A DNA stretch of 64,000 nucleotides from Rossellomorea sp036867415 (GTDB lineage Bacteria > Bacillota > Bacilli > Bacillales > Bacillaceae_B), in the NCBI RefSeq assembly GCF_036867415.1, contig NZ_JBAJHU010000002.1:124001-188000 (forward strand). The letters are read 5' to 3'. Every line of letters begins with the position of its first letter. The first letter of the stretch is position 1. The notes below the pieces were generated by a model, which had not been told where the DNA came from, made no database searches, and worked only from the letters and a program-made list of their open reading frames with translations. This document shows positions 32,949 through 41,196 of the stretch, in pieces. The translations under genes and the position numbers were made by a program.

Positions 32949-33071
32949 TACTATTTTGTAATTTTATGGTGGTTTTTGTAAAATAGAAGAAAGCCGTTTC
33001 TGTTTTCCGTAAGTGTTCCTGTTACAAATTGATCAAGCGGTGACCAGAAGTGTTTCATTTGTTTTAAAGAC

Positions 33072-33112
33072 AAAAAAAGTACCGCCGCGTTATAAAAACG
33101 CGGCGGTACTTT
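33072..33112 (-). terminator. tRNA-Arg terminator
   Basis: Perfect 15-bp stem AAAGTACCGCCGCGT / ACGCGGCGGTACTTT (33076-33090 and 33098-33112), followed on the minus strand by TTTTG, just past the tRNA 3' end. Confidence 0.9.
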
Positions 33113-33116
33113 GGTA

Positions 33117-33188
33117 CGCCCTCGGAGGGAATCGAACCCCCATTTTAAGAACCGGAATCTTACGTGCTATCCGTTGCACCACGAGGGC
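33117..33188 (-). tRNA. tRNA-Arg (anticodon CCG)
   Basis: 72-nt cloverleaf read on the minus strand: acceptor GCCCTCG / CGAGGGC with discriminator G, D-stem GTGC / GCAC, anticodon stem TAAGA / TCTTA with loop TTCCGGT giving CCG, T-stem and loop GGGGG-TTCGATT-CCCTC. CCA is not encoded. It reads the codon CGG. It is a single tRNA gene between the peptide-binding protein gene and clpP. Confidence 0.95.
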
Positions 33189-33336
33189 ATGAATAGGTTA
33201 CTGAAAAACTATCGTACGAAAGTATATTATAAGATACTTTTTTCATGAATGCAATACGTTTTCACTGTTTAAAAAAGGAATGGATGGGTATGATGTAGAA
33301 AGGATTACATAGTGTAAGAATCACTGATGCGTTAAG

Positions 33337-33353
33337 TTTGACCTTTATTGACC
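33337..33353. promoter_or_regulatory. CtsR operator upstream of clpP
   Basis: TTTGACCTTTATTGACC; its reverse complement GGTCAATAAAGGTCAAA matches the CtsR heptad direct repeat (RGTCAAANANRGTCAAA) closely. It overlaps the -35 region of the clpP promoter, so CtsR would block transcription in the absence of heat stress. Confidence 0.88.
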
Positions 33354-33366
33354 AACAGTGTATGAT
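33338..33366 (+). promoter_or_regulatory. Sigma-A promoter of clpP
   Basis: -35 TTGACC (33338-33343), 17-bp spacer, -10 TATGAT (33361-33366), 61 bp before the ATG. The -35 box lies inside the CtsR site. Confidence 0.8.
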
Positions 33367-33427
33367 TACAGTACAAAGTGAATATGTATATAAAAAGAAA
33401 AAATGCGTATCTAAGGAGGAACGAAGG

Positions 33428-34024
33428 ATGAACTTAATTCCTACAGTTATTGAACAAACAAACCGCGGTGAACGTGCTTACGACATTTATTCACGTCTGT
33501 TGAAAGACCGTGTCATCATGCTCGGAAGCGGCATCGACGATAATGTGGCGAACTCTATTGTAGCACAACTTCTATTCTTGGAGTCCGAAAACCCTGAGAA
33601 AGATATTTCAATCTATATCAATTCCCCTGGCGGAAGCATCACTGCCGGAATGGCAATCTACGATACAATCCAGTACATTAAGCCGGATGTACAAACGATC
33701 TGTATCGGTATGGCAGCTTCAATGGGTGCATTCCTTCTTGCAGCGGGTGCTAAAGGCAAACGTCTTGCACTTCCAAATGCTGAAGTAATGATTCACCAGC
33801 CGCTTGGCGGAGCACAAGGTCAGGCGACGGAAATCGAAATCGCTGCGAAGCGCATTCTTTTCCTCCGCGAGAAACTGAACCAAATCCTGTCAGACCGCAC
33901 TGGCCAGCCGCTTGAAGTGATCTCAAAAGATACAGACCGCGACAATTTCATGACTGCTGAACGCGCTCTTGAATACGGACTGATCGACCGCATCATCACA
34001 CGCAATGAAATGGATAACAAATAA
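33428..34024 (+). CDS. clpP: ATP-dependent Clp protease proteolytic subunit
   Basis: Serine peptidase subunit (198 aa) that forms the tetradecameric chamber fed by ClpX, ClpC or ClpE; it also degrades tmRNA-tagged proteins, whose tag system lies 19 kb away here. Catalytic triad: Ser in GMAASMGAF (about 98), His in VMIHQPLGG (about 123) and Asp in DTDRDNF (about 172). N-terminal MNLIPTVIEQTNRGERAYDIYSRLL is the standard start; AAGGAGG lies about 8 nt before the ATG at 33428. It stands alone on the plus strand with a CtsR-regulated promoter. Confidence 0.98.
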   Translation: MNLIPTVIEQTNRGERAYDIYSRLLKDRVIMLGSGIDDNVANSIVAQLLFLESENPEKDISIYINSPGGSITAGMAIYDTIQYIKPDVQTICIGMAASMGAFLLAAGAKGKRLALPNAEVMIHQPLGGAQGQATEIEIAAKRILFLREKLNQILSDRTGQPLEVISKDTDRDNFMTAERALEYGLIDRIITRNEMDNK

Positions 34025-34045
34025 GACTCTTTTTTAGAGAAACTG

Positions 34046-34078
34046 CCCCGTCGGCTTTGGCCGGCGGGGTTTTTGTTT
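34046..34078 (+). terminator. clpP terminator
   Basis: 10-bp GC-rich stem CCCCGTCGGC / GCCGGCGGGG (34046-34055 and 34060-34069, one G-T wobble) followed by TTTTTGTTTT. Confidence 0.9.
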
Positions 34079-34154
34079 TGGATTTGGCGAGGATGAATGA
34101 AAGTGGATGTGGGTTTGGCAATGGGTTTGTCGATTTAAGTCGAATAACCGGCAG

Positions 34155-34254
34155 TTCGATCATATATTCTAGAATTCGATCATATATCCAGGATTTCGAT
34201 CATAAATTGGAAATTTCGATCATAAGCCGTTAGAATCCGCTCATAAACCCGCTG
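34155..34254. repeat. Array C: five TTCGATCATA units, exact 20-bp period
   Basis: TTCGATCATA starts at 34155, 34175, 34195 and 34215; a degenerate fifth unit (ATCCGCTCATA) follows in phase at about 34235. The 10-bp spacers all differ. It lies in the convergent gap between clpP (plus) and crh (minus), so it is downstream of both genes. The rest of this 446-bp gap (to 34471) holds no gene. Confidence 0.9.
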
Positions 34255-34471
34255 TCATATAAATTCATATGCTGATTACCGTCCACAAACTTAGGAAATG
34301 TACAACTCGTTCAACTATCCAATACTCTTCGAAAACCACAAACTCTTCAAAAAAACAACTTTCTTCGAGCTCACAATGCTCATAACAAATAGAAACCATC
34401 CATTTCGAATGCCGCGCACCAAATTAAAAAAGCCAACAACCATAAAGGCTGTTGACTTTGTGATGTTGATC

Positions 34472-34729
34472 TTACCCTTCTCTGCCCACAAACTTTTCAA
34501 GTGCAGTGATGGCTTCGTCTTCGTCGCTGCCGTCCGCTGCCAGGGTGATTTCAGAACCTGTGCTGATCGCCAGGCTCATGAGTCCCATGATGCTTTTGGC
34601 ATTTACTTTCTTGCCGTCTTTCTCCAAAAAGATTTCGGATGAGAAGCGGTTTGCTTCCTGGACGAAAAGGGCTGCCGGACGTGCTTGAAGACCCGTTTTC
34701 AATTTAACCTCGACTTGTTTTTCTACCAT
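34472..34729 (-). CDS. crh: Crh, catabolite-repression HPr-like protein
   Basis: 85-aa HPr paralogue. The histidine used for sugar phosphotransfer is replaced by glutamine (TGLQARPA, Gln15), while the regulatory Ser46 (AKSIMG) is kept. It therefore acts only as a Ser-phosphorylated CcpA corepressor and carbon-flux signal. The kinase that phosphorylates it (HprK) is encoded at 54979-55914 in this window. AAAGGGGAG precedes the ATG at 34729. It is the distal gene of the yvcI-rapZ-yvcK-whiA-crh cluster. Confidence 0.96.
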   Translation of the reverse strand: MVEKQVEVKLKTGLQARPAALFVQEANRFSSEIFLEKDGKKVNAKSIMGLMSLAISTGSEITLAADGSDEDEAITALEKFVGREG

Positions 34730-34756
34730 TTCATTTCTCCCCTTTGTTCGTTCTGA

Positions 34757-35704
34757 TTATTTGATCAGTCTCTCTCCTGCTCTGATTTTCTCAGCAATCT
34801 GATCGATTTTCCGTAAGCGGTGGTTTATTCCGGATTTACTGATCGTACCGCCCGAAACCATTTCCCCCAGTTCTTTCAGCGTGACGTCCTGATAGGTCAC
34901 TCTCAGCTCTGCGATTTCACGCAATTTATCAGGGAGCACTTGCAGACCGACGTGCTTTTCGATAAATTTGATGTTTTCGACCTGCCTTAAGGCAGCCCCT
35001 ATGGTTTTATTCAAGTTGGCCGTTTCACAATTGACGAGACGGTTCACTGAGTTGCGCATATCCCTGACAATCCGCACATCCTCGAATCGAAGGAGTGAAT
35101 TATGCGCCCCGACGATGTTGAGGAATTCGGTAATTTTCTCAGCCTCTTTCAAATAGGTGATGAATCCTTTCTTGCGCTCGAGCGTCTTGCTGTTCAAGCC
35201 GAAGGTGTTCATCAGTTCCGACAATGCTTCGTTGTGTTCGGCATACAGAGAGAAAATTTCAAGATGGTAGGAAGAGGTTTCCGGGTTGTTCACCGATCCC
35301 CCTGCCAGAAAAGCTCCTCTTAAGTAGGATCGTCTGCAGCACTTCTTTTTAATGAGAGCCTCAGAAATATTATGGATGAACGTAAATCCTTCACCAAGGA
35401 TTTTCAGGTCCTCAAGAATCATTTTCGTATCTTCTTTTATCCTCACGATGTAGACGTTGTTTTTCTTCAGACGCATTTTCTTCCGCACTAAAAGCTCTAC
35501 TGGGGTGTCGTATCCCTTTTTGATCAATGTATAGATCCTTCTAGCAATCGCGGCATTTTCCGTTTGAATATTCACGACTAGCATCTGGTTGGAAAAGGAG
35601 AGTGAGCCATTCATCCGGATGAGGGCTGATAATTCAGCATTGGCACAACAATCCTTGATTTCAATATTGGTTAGTTCCTTTTTTGTTTCTGACGCAAACG
35701 ACAT
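34757..35704 (-). CDS. whiA: DNA-binding protein WhiA
   Basis: WhiA family protein (315 aa) with an N-terminal LAGLIDADG-like domain lacking nuclease activity and a C-terminal helix-turn-helix; in Bacillus it influences cell division and chromosome segregation. Recognised by MSFASETKKELTNIEIKDCC at the start, RGAFLAGGSVNNPE, RFEDVRIVRDMRNSVNRLVN, and the HTH LKELGEMVSGGTISKSGINHR near residues 270-295. The ATG at 35704 lies 7 nt after AGGAGGT; upstream in-frame starts overlap that site. Between crh and yvcK, as in B. subtilis. Confidence 0.96.
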   Translation of the reverse strand: MSFASETKKELTNIEIKDCCANAELSALIRMNGSLSFSNQMLVVNIQTENAAIARRIYTLIKKGYDTPVELLVRKKMRLKKNNVYIVRIKEDTKMILEDLKILGEGFTFIHNISEALIKKKCCRRSYLRGAFLAGGSVNNPETSSYHLEIFSLYAEHNEALSELMNTFGLNSKTLERKKGFITYLKEAEKITEFLNIVGAHNSLLRFEDVRIVRDMRNSVNRLVNCETANLNKTIGAALRQVENIKFIEKHVGLQVLPDKLREIAELRVTYQDVTLKELGEMVSGGTISKSGINHRLRKIDQIAEKIRAGERLIK

Positions 35705-35718
35705 CCCCATCACCTCCT

Positions 35719-35732
35719 AGCAAACGCTTGCA
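35719..35732. promoter_or_regulatory. Possible cre-like site in front of whiA
   Basis: AGCAAACGCTTGCA, whose complement TGCAAGCGTTTGCT matches the CcpA cre consensus except at the last base. It sits right before the whiA ribosome site. With Crh (a CcpA corepressor) encoded next door this is suggestive, but a chance palindrome is possible. Confidence 0.3.
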
Positions 35733-35760
35733 CAATCTTTTACAAATGAAATTTTCTCTG

Positions 35761-36723
35761 TCATTTTCTGGATGATTCCATATAGGAATGGATGATTGTG
35801 GCTACTTTTTCTGTATTATGACGTACTAGTCCATTATTATATGAAAGAATATCATGGGCGAGAACCTCAAATCCCATGGAATTCAAACGATCGATATCAA
35901 AGTGTACGGGGCTCGCCTGTTCTTTATCATACCGTGCCTGCACTTCATCCGGAACCTGCTTGTTATTAACAAGGATCGCATCGATACATGAGCTGTCCAT
36001 ATGTTTACTCAGGGCATCCACATGATCGCCTGCCGTATATTCAAGTGTCTCCCCAGCCTGGGTCATGATGTTGCAGATATACAGCTTCTTTGCCTTTGAC
36101 CTGCAGACCGCTTCCCCGATACCAGGCACAAGGAGATTCGGAATGATGCTTGTGTAAAGACTTCCCGGCCCCATCACAATCAAGTCAGCTTCTTTGATGA
36201 CACGCAGCGTTTCTGCGAGCGGTTTGATATGATCCGGTTTTAGAAAGACACGCTTGATCTTTTTACCGGCCTTTGGGATGGTCGATTCACCGGTCACGAT
36301 TGTGCCGTCTTCCATCTCTGCATTCAAGGTGACACTTTGATTTGCAGACGGCAGGACTTTGCCCTTCACATTCAGCACCCGGCTCATCTCCTGGATCGCA
36401 TGAACAAAGTCTCCGGTGATCGAAGCGAGCGCGGCCAGGATCAGGTTCCCCAGAGCATGACCAGAAAGCTCGTTCTCGGTTTCGAACCGGTGCTGAAACA
36501 TCTGCTCCACTAGCGGCTCTACCTCTGAAAGGGCGGCCAGCACATTCCGGATGTCCCCCGGCGGAGGTATATCCAGTGAATCACGGAGACGTCCGGAACT
36601 TCCGCCGTCATCCGCAACCGTCACGATCGCCGAAATATCGACGGGATGACGCTTCAGTCCGCGCAGAAGGACAGGCAGACCTGTGCCCCCTCCGATGACG
36701 ACAACCTTTGGCAATGTGGTCAT
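35761..36723 (-). CDS. yvcK: YvcK, uridylyltransferase-like gluconeogenesis factor
   Basis: CofD/YvcK family (320 aa); binds UDP-sugars and is needed for growth on gluconeogenic carbon sources and for normal cell wall synthesis. Starts VVVIGGGTGLPVLLRGLK, then the conserved VTVADDGGSSGRLRDSLDIPPPGDIRN, ALGNLILAAL and GPGSLYTSIIPNLLVPG. Its ATG overlaps the rapZ stop (ATGA), showing tight coupling with rapZ. Confidence 0.95.
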   Translation of the reverse strand: MTTLPKVVVIGGGTGLPVLLRGLKRHPVDISAIVTVADDGGSSGRLRDSLDIPPPGDIRNVLAALSEVEPLVEQMFQHRFETENELSGHALGNLILAALASITGDFVHAIQEMSRVLNVKGKVLPSANQSVTLNAEMEDGTIVTGESTIPKAGKKIKRVFLKPDHIKPLAETLRVIKEADLIVMGPGSLYTSIIPNLLVPGIGEAVCRSKAKKLYICNIMTQAGETLEYTAGDHVDALSKHMDSSCIDAILVNNKQVPDEVQARYDKEQASPVHFDIDRLNSMGFEVLAHDILSYNNGLVRHNTEKVATIIHSYMESSRK

Positions 36724-37616
36724 GGTGTCTGGACAGCCTTTCTCTTTTCGATATCACGGTGAGAAATCTTAGTCTGATAATCATCTTTGAAATGGTTGCC
36801 GATGTGTTCCGCAAGCGCCACCGATCGATGCTGCCCGCCTGTACAGCCGATCGCCACTACGAGCTGGCTCTTCCCTTCACGCTTGTAGTGAGGAAGCATG
36901 AATGAAAGCAAATCGGTCACTTTCTCAAGAAACTTGTTGGTTTCATTCCATTTCAGCACATAGGTCGAGACTTCTTCATCAAGCCCGGTTTTCGGACGCA
37001 TATGATCGATATAATGAGGATTCGGCAGGAATCTCACATCGAATACGAGATCTGCATCGATCGGGATTCCATGCTTGAATCCGAATGAAATGACATTTAC
37101 CGTAAAGATCGATTTCTTGTTCACAGAAAACTCTGTGAGGATCTTTTCACGCAATTCCCTCGGTTTCATTTTCGAGGTGGTATAAATCAATTGTGCGCGG
37201 CCCTTCAGTTCTTCCAGCAGTTCCCGTTCCTGTTTGATCCCTTCAAGCGGAAGGCCTGATGGAGCAAGTGGATGGGAACGGCGTGTTTCCTTGTAGCGTC
37301 TGACAAGCGATGAATCATCCGCGTCAAGATAGAGAATCTGCGGAGTCACCCACGATGTTTCCGCCAGTTCATCAAGCGCCTTGAAGAGATGATCAAAGAA
37401 TTCCCTTCCGCGCAGGTCCATCACAAGCGCGACTTTATCCATTTTATTGCCAGACTCTTTCATCAGTTCGAGAAATTTAGGCAGAAGAGTCGGCGGCAAA
37501 TTATCTACGCAGAAAAAACCTAAATCCTCAAAGCTTTGAATGGCGACTGTCTTTCCGGCCCCGCTCATTCCTGTTATGATCACTAATTGTACGTCATTCG
37601 TAGAACCTGTACTCAT
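36720..37616 (-). CDS. rapZ: RNase adapter RapZ / nucleotide-binding protein YvcJ
   Basis: P-loop ATPase/GTPase of the RapZ family (298 aa). Walker A GMSGAGKT (about 15-22), Walker B-like FFCVDNLPPTL (about 33), and the C-terminal domain with CTGGQHRSVALAEH, the putative RNA or metabolite-binding region. In E. coli RapZ controls glmS through small RNAs; in B. subtilis YvcJ affects competence, and the RNA role is not established. First gene after the Nudix gene; overlaps yvcK by 4 nt. Confidence 0.95.
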   Translation of the reverse strand: MSTGSTNDVQLVIITGMSGAGKTVAIQSFEDLGFFCVDNLPPTLLPKFLELMKESGNKMDKVALVMDLRGREFFDHLFKALDELAETSWVTPQILYLDADDSSLVRRYKETRRSHPLAPSGLPLEGIKQERELLEELKGRAQLIYTTSKMKPRELREKILTEFSVNKKSIFTVNVISFGFKHGIPIDADLVFDVRFLPNPHYIDHMRPKTGLDEEVSTYVLKWNETNKFLEKVTDLLSFMLPHYKREGKSQLVVAIGCTGGQHRSVALAEHIGNHFKDDYQTKISHRDIEKRKAVQTP

Positions 37617-37662
37617 ACTCTTCCCCCGCTTTTATATTGAAATGGTATTCATTTATATGTTT

Positions 37663-38121
37663 CTAGCTCGGATCTAAACGGTAAGATAGCAGCTTGAAAT
37701 CCGGTGTATACGTAAATGTTCCGTAGATGGTTTTCTTTCCGTGCAGGAGATAATCGAGAATATGATAGTCTCCCTCAGCCATCGGCAGATCCTTGATATC
37801 TTCAAACTTGTGCCATTTGATCTTACCTTCTTCCGATTCCTGCAGGTTGACACCGTCTGCTTCGGTTGCAAAAAAGGAAAACATCATCCACTCCGAGACC
37901 ACTTTTTCCCCATCTTTGATGATGAACGTAAATACACCTTTCAAGTCGGGATTCTTTAAATAAATCCCTGTTTCTTCGCGATATTCACGGATGACAGCAT
38001 CGCGGATCGATTCACCTGGCTCCATCTTGCCGCCCGGTGCCACCCACCAATTCCGGCGCGGCTTTTGGAGAAGGAGTACTTTGTCTCCGTCCAGATATAA
38101 GCAATTTGTGACACGCTGCAC
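37663..38121 (-). CDS. NUDIX hydrolase (YvcI-like)
   Basis: Nucleotide-diphosphate hydrolase with the full Nudix box GGKMEPGESIRDAVIREYREETGI (G-x5-E-x7-REUxEExGU) in the first half. The preceding LLLQKPRRNWWVAPGGK is typical of 8-oxo-dGTP-like branches, but the substrate is unknown. The start is uncertain: the GTG at 38121 has GAGG 8 nt upstream and gives an N-terminus VQRVTNC like that of YvcI; a TTG at 38154 would add 11 residues. Head of the yvcI-rapZ-yvcK-whiA-crh cluster. Confidence 0.85.
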   Translation of the reverse strand: MQRVTNCLYLDGDKVLLLQKPRRNWWVAPGGKMEPGESIRDAVIREYREETGIYLKNPDLKGVFTFIIKDGEKVVSEWMMFSFFATEADGVNLQESEEGKIKWHKFEDIKDLPMAEGDYHILDYLLHGKKTIYGTFTYTPDFKLLSYRLDPS

Positions 38122-38154
38122 GTCCTTCACCTCAAGTTCTGTTCTAAAGGACAA

Positions 38155-38626
38155 CTTCAGAGTCCCTTCTGATTCCTTATATTATACTATGATTGCAGGC
38201 AAGCCACAATGTCTCCGCCTGCCCGTGTAAATTTGTCGATTCATCTTTAATAAAAATGGACACGCTTCTCCATATTTCGAGTAGTACAGCCCCCCTCCGT
38301 GTCACTATAACAGAAAAAAAGGCAAAAAAAATAGACACAGGCGAGTCCTGTGTCGTCTACGGGATTTATTACTAAAAAGGGGGTCAATTTCTTACTTTCT
38401 ATATTACCCGATAATTGTTTCACTAGTGTTACAACAGATTTAAAACGGTATTACGGAATTGTTAAATTTGACGAATTTTTATTAACTCCGCTCGGATTTT
38501 GGGGTTATTTGTATATCTACCTGGTGAATGAACATTCATTTTATTGTATGGTTATTCCGAGACAGGATTCCTGAACGTCTGCATTTCTGATCGAAAACTT
38601 CTCCTGCGGTTTAGTAAACATGTCCC
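38155..38626. other. Intergenic region between the yvcI cluster and the GDSL hydrolase
   Basis: It contains the promoter region of the yvcI cluster and one terminator (38318-38354). No gene is supported: a plus-strand frame at 38350-38574 lacks a ribosome site and any family resemblance. Confidence 0.4.
38318..38354 (-). terminator. Terminator between the GDSL hydrolase gene and yvcI
   Basis: 8-bp stem GACACAGG / CCTGTGTC (38334-38341 and 38347-38354), followed on the minus strand by TATTTTTTTTGCC. It prevents read-through into the yvcI cluster. Confidence 0.75.
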
Positions 38627-39343
38627 CTAGAAATTGTACTCCTTCATGATCTGGTCGGCCATGAGTTCATACCCTTTGCCATTTGGATGGAGAGAATCGT
38701 GAAAATATTTCTGCTTGTCCTTTCCTTTGAATAATGGATTGGATGAAACATACTTCACTTTTCCATGTTTCTTCACTTCCTGGACGATGGTTTGATTCCA
38801 CTCATCGACATATGCCTCGATCTTATCGCTGTTTTTGTCAGGATAAGGATTATAAAGCCCGATCACAAGGATTTCTGCGTCCTCATTCGTCTTCTCCAGG
38901 GTATCCAGGATGAAATTCAAGTTATCCACGTATTCTTTTTTGGCTTCCATGATTTTCTCGTGATGGAGGGGAACAAAGTCTCCACCATTGCTTTTAATGA
39001 GATCATTGGTCCCGATATTGACAATGAATACATCCGCTTCCGATAAATCTTCGGTCACACTCGGTTTCATCAGCTGCTTTTGAAGTCCTGATGATTTCTG
39101 GCCGGGGATCCCGAGGTTCTGAAACTGATAGCTCTCCTTCGTGTTCTTCTCGTTCACCTTTTCTTCCAGCCGGCCGATATAGCCTGTATCTTTATCATCC
39201 CCATATCCATATGTCAGAGAATCTCCGAGGGCGATGACTCTCTTCTTCGATTCCGACTTGCTTTCTTCAGCGAAATAACTGAAATAAATGACGGGAATAA
39301 GTGCAAGTACCATGATTGGTATAATGATTTTCCATTTTGACAT
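38627..39343 (-). CDS. SGNH/GDSL hydrolase, membrane-anchored or secreted
   Basis: Lysophospholipase L1-like esterase of 238 aa. An N-terminal hydrophobic segment (WKIIIPIMVLALIPVIYFSYF) acts as anchor or signal peptide, so the enzyme faces outward. Blocks: VIALGDSLTYGYG (block I, nucleophile Ser about 43), NLGIPGQKSSG (Gly), IVNIGTNDLIK (Asn), and DSLHPNGKGYELMA (catalytic Asp and His). The substrate is unknown. The AAGG ribosome site is weak. It lies upstream of the yvcI cluster and is separated from it by a terminator. Confidence 0.88.
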   Translation of the reverse strand: MSKWKIIIPIMVLALIPVIYFSYFAEESKSESKKRVIALGDSLTYGYGDDKDTGYIGRLEEKVNEKNTKESYQFQNLGIPGQKSSGLQKQLMKPSVTEDLSEADVFIVNIGTNDLIKSNGGDFVPLHHEKIMEAKKEYVDNLNFILDTLEKTNEDAEILVIGLYNPYPDKNSDKIEAYVDEWNQTIVQEVKKHGKVKYVSSNPLFKGKDKQKYFHDSLHPNGKGYELMADQIMKEYNF

Positions 39344-39528
39344 TGAGGATCATACCTTCCGATTAGACTGTGATGAAGTTCATGATGAAGTTATTCCCTT
39401 TTGGGGGGATTGTAATCCTGTATATTTTTGGTACTTATACCGTGCCTGTGTGCTGGCGATACTTTTATTGCAGGAATAAAGTTTGGCATCCTCCCCCTTC
39501 CGCTGAGCCAATTGTTTATATAACAATT

Positions 39529-39563
39529 AAAAAGACAAACTCCCCTATTAGAGTTTGCCTTTT
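39529..39563 (-). terminator. tnrA terminator
   Basis: Stem of 13 bp with arms AAAAGACAAACTC (39530-39542) and GAGTTTGCCTTTT (39551-39563), one mismatch pair, with TTTTTAATTG following on the minus strand. It lies just beyond the tnrA stop. Confidence 0.75.
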
Positions 39564-39574
39564 CGCGGAATCCA

Positions 39575-39889
39575 TCAGTTTTTCTGGATTCCAAACCGTG
39601 CATTTATTTGGCCCCTGATCATTTTTTGTTTAGCTTCTTTTCTCTCTTTTTTGGTCAGTTCGTACTTGATTTCTTTGGTTGTGACGCCTTCTTCTCTATG
39701 GTCCGCAATCTCCATCAACCGTTCTACGTCGTTGAAAGAGTATTTCCGGTATCCCCTGTTGGTCCGTTCCGGGAAAATGAGATTCTTTTCTTCGTAGTAC
39801 CTGATTTTTCTTTCAGTCAGGCCAGTCAATTCACTGACTACGCCGATTGAGATCACTTTTTTATCCTTATAGGAAGATTCCTGTCCCAC
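39575..39889 (-). CDS. tnrA: TnrA, global nitrogen regulator (MerR family)
   Basis: MerR-type regulator of 104 aa active under nitrogen limitation. It opens YKDKKVISIGVVSELTGLTERKIRYYEE, the HTH and wing typical of TnrA/GlnR (about 7-70). The C-terminal KMIRGQINARFGIQ matches the TnrA tail that binds feedback-inhibited glutamine synthetase. GlnR has a longer tail and sits beside glnA, which is not here. The GTG at 39889 has GAGGAGGAGG upstream. A GlnR/TnrA box 60 bp upstream suggests autoregulation. Confidence 0.9.
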   Translation of the reverse strand: MGQESSYKDKKVISIGVVSELTGLTERKIRYYEEKNLIFPERTNRGYRKYSFNDVERLMEIADHREEGVTTKEIKYELTKKERKEAKQKMIRGQINARFGIQKN

Positions 39890-39947
39890 TCTACCCTCCT
39901 CCTCTTAGGCTCATTATACATGGGCATGATGGAAAATCGGTGACTTG

Positions 39948-39964
39948 TGTAAGAAAGTCTGACA
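39948..39964. promoter_or_regulatory. TnrA/GlnR box
   Basis: TGTAAGAAAGTCTGACA fits the consensus TGTNA-N7-TNACA exactly. It lies about 60 bp upstream of tnrA and 97 bp upstream of the divergent small ORF at 40061, so it could regulate either or both. Confidence 0.7.
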
Positions 39965-40060
39965 AACAACATTTCATTTGGAAGGAAAGCTGACAAAGTT
40001 GAGGAACCCAGTTCGCTACCGTTTTAAAATAAATGTAAGCTAATGTAAGGAGTGAATGCT

Positions 40061-40207
40061 ATGCCGTTTTTAAGAGATGCCGTTCAAAAGCAGCGAGAGC
40101 ATTTTATTCGTCTTTTAGTAAAGAGTGGAGTGGCGGAAGGACCGGATTTGGAAAAATGGACGCTCACCGAATTGGTTGCCTTGTATGACAAGCATCACCG
40201 GAAATGA
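40061..40207 (+). CDS. Small FbpA-like protein (Fur-regulated basic protein family)
   Basis: A 48-aa protein beginning MPFLRDAVQKQREHFIRLL and ending ELVALYDKHHRK. The pattern (basic N-terminal helix, L-x-x-x-G-V, then W-T-L-T-E-L-x-x-x-Y) resembles the FbpA family of small basic proteins that act with the FsrA RNA in iron sparing. A GTAAGGAG site lies 8 nt before the ATG, supporting translation. No Fur box was seen upstream. A hypothetical short protein of another role is the alternative. Confidence 0.6.
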   Translation: MPFLRDAVQKQREHFIRLLVKSGVAEGPDLEKWTLTELVALYDKHHRK

Positions 40208-40210
40208 CGT

Positions 40211-40245
40211 AAAAAAGCCTTGGGATCAAGGTCCCAAGGCTTTAT
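40211..40245. terminator. Bidirectional terminator between the FbpA-like gene and trxB
   Basis: Perfect 12-bp stem AAAGCCTTGGGA / TCCCAAGGCTTT (40214-40225 and 40232-40243) with T/A tails on both strands. It serves the plus-strand small gene and the minus-strand trxB. Confidence 0.85.
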
Positions 40246-40248
40246 CTA

Positions 40249-41196
40249 TTAACCGTTTTTGACTTTTTCTTTCAATTCTTCTACATAATGCTGGGCTGCC
40301 TGGGCTGCGATGCTTCCGTCGCCTGTCGCTGTAACGATTTGACGGAGTTCTTTCTCGCGCACATCTCCAGCTGCGAAAATTCCAGGGACTTTCGTTTCCA
40401 TTTGTTCGTTGGTAACTATATAACCCATATCATTGGTGATGCCAAGGTTGTGGAACGGCTTCGTCAACGGAATCATTCCGATATAAATGAAGACACCATC
40501 TGCCTGGAATTCTGTTTCTTCGCCGTTTGCAGTGGAAACCAGCGTCACACTTCCAACCTTGCCGTCCTTGTCATTGATTTCTTTGATCGTGTGATTCCAG
40601 ATGAAATCAACTTTTTCGTTATCAAAAGCACGCTGCTGAAGGATCTTCTGGGCACGGAGCTTATCGCGGCGGTGGACGATCGTCACTTTATTGGCGAATC
40701 TCGTCAGGTAAACACCCTCTTCTACTGCAGAGTCTCCTCCGCCGACGACCACAAGGTCTTTCCCTTTGAAGAACGCGCCATCACAGACTGCACAATAGGA
40801 TACGCCGCGGCCGCCAAGTTCTTTTTCACCAGGTACGCCGATTTTCTTGTATTCGGCACCGGTTGAAAGGATGATTGCACGTGCTTTGTATTCCTTTGAT
40901 CCCGCTTTGACAAGCTTGTAATCGCCTTCGTCGACGATTTCCTTGATGTCTCCGTATGCGTATTCCGCACCGAATTTCTTCGCGTGATCGAACATTTTAT
41001 TCGACAGGTCCGGACCAAGGATATGGTCGAAGCCAGGATAGTTTTCCACTTCTTCCGTGTTAGCCATCTGTCCGCCCGGCACACCTCTTTCAAGCATCAG
41101 AGTTGAAAGACTGGCACGGGACGTATATACAGCCGCTGTCATTCCTGCAGGACCTGCACCGGCAATGATCACATCATAGATTTTTTCTTCTGACAT
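40249..41196 (-). CDS. trxB: Thioredoxin reductase
   Basis: FAD- and NADPH-dependent reductase of thioredoxin (315 aa). FAD-binding IIAGAGPAGMTAAVYTSRA at the N-terminus, redox disulfide CAVC in YCAVCDGAFF (about 134-137), NADPH-binding VVGGGDSAVEEG, and the C-terminal FAAGDVREKELRQIVTATGDG. AGGAG precedes the ATG at 41196. Located downstream of the TPR gene yvcD as in B. subtilis, with its own gap of about 115 bp. Confidence 0.98.
   Translation of the reverse strand: MSEEKIYDVIIAGAGPAGMTAAVYTSRASLSTLMLERGVPGGQMANTEEVENYPGFDHILGPDLSNKMFDHAKKFGAEYAYGDIKEIVDEGDYKLVKAGSKEYKARAIILSTGAEYKKIGVPGEKELGGRGVSYCAVCDGAFFKGKDLVVVGGGDSAVEEGVYLTRFANKVTIVHRRDKLRAQKILQQRAFDNEKVDFIWNHTIKEINDKDGKVGSVTLVSTANGEETEFQADGVFIYIGMIPLTKPFHNLGITNDMGYIVTNEQMETKVPGIFAAGDVREKELRQIVTATGDGSIAAQAAQHYVEELKEKVKNG

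Noticed and set aside
39370..39618. Plus-strand frame of 82 codons with a hydrophobic start
   Set aside because: It runs through the tnrA terminator into antisense tnrA and has no convincing ribosome site.
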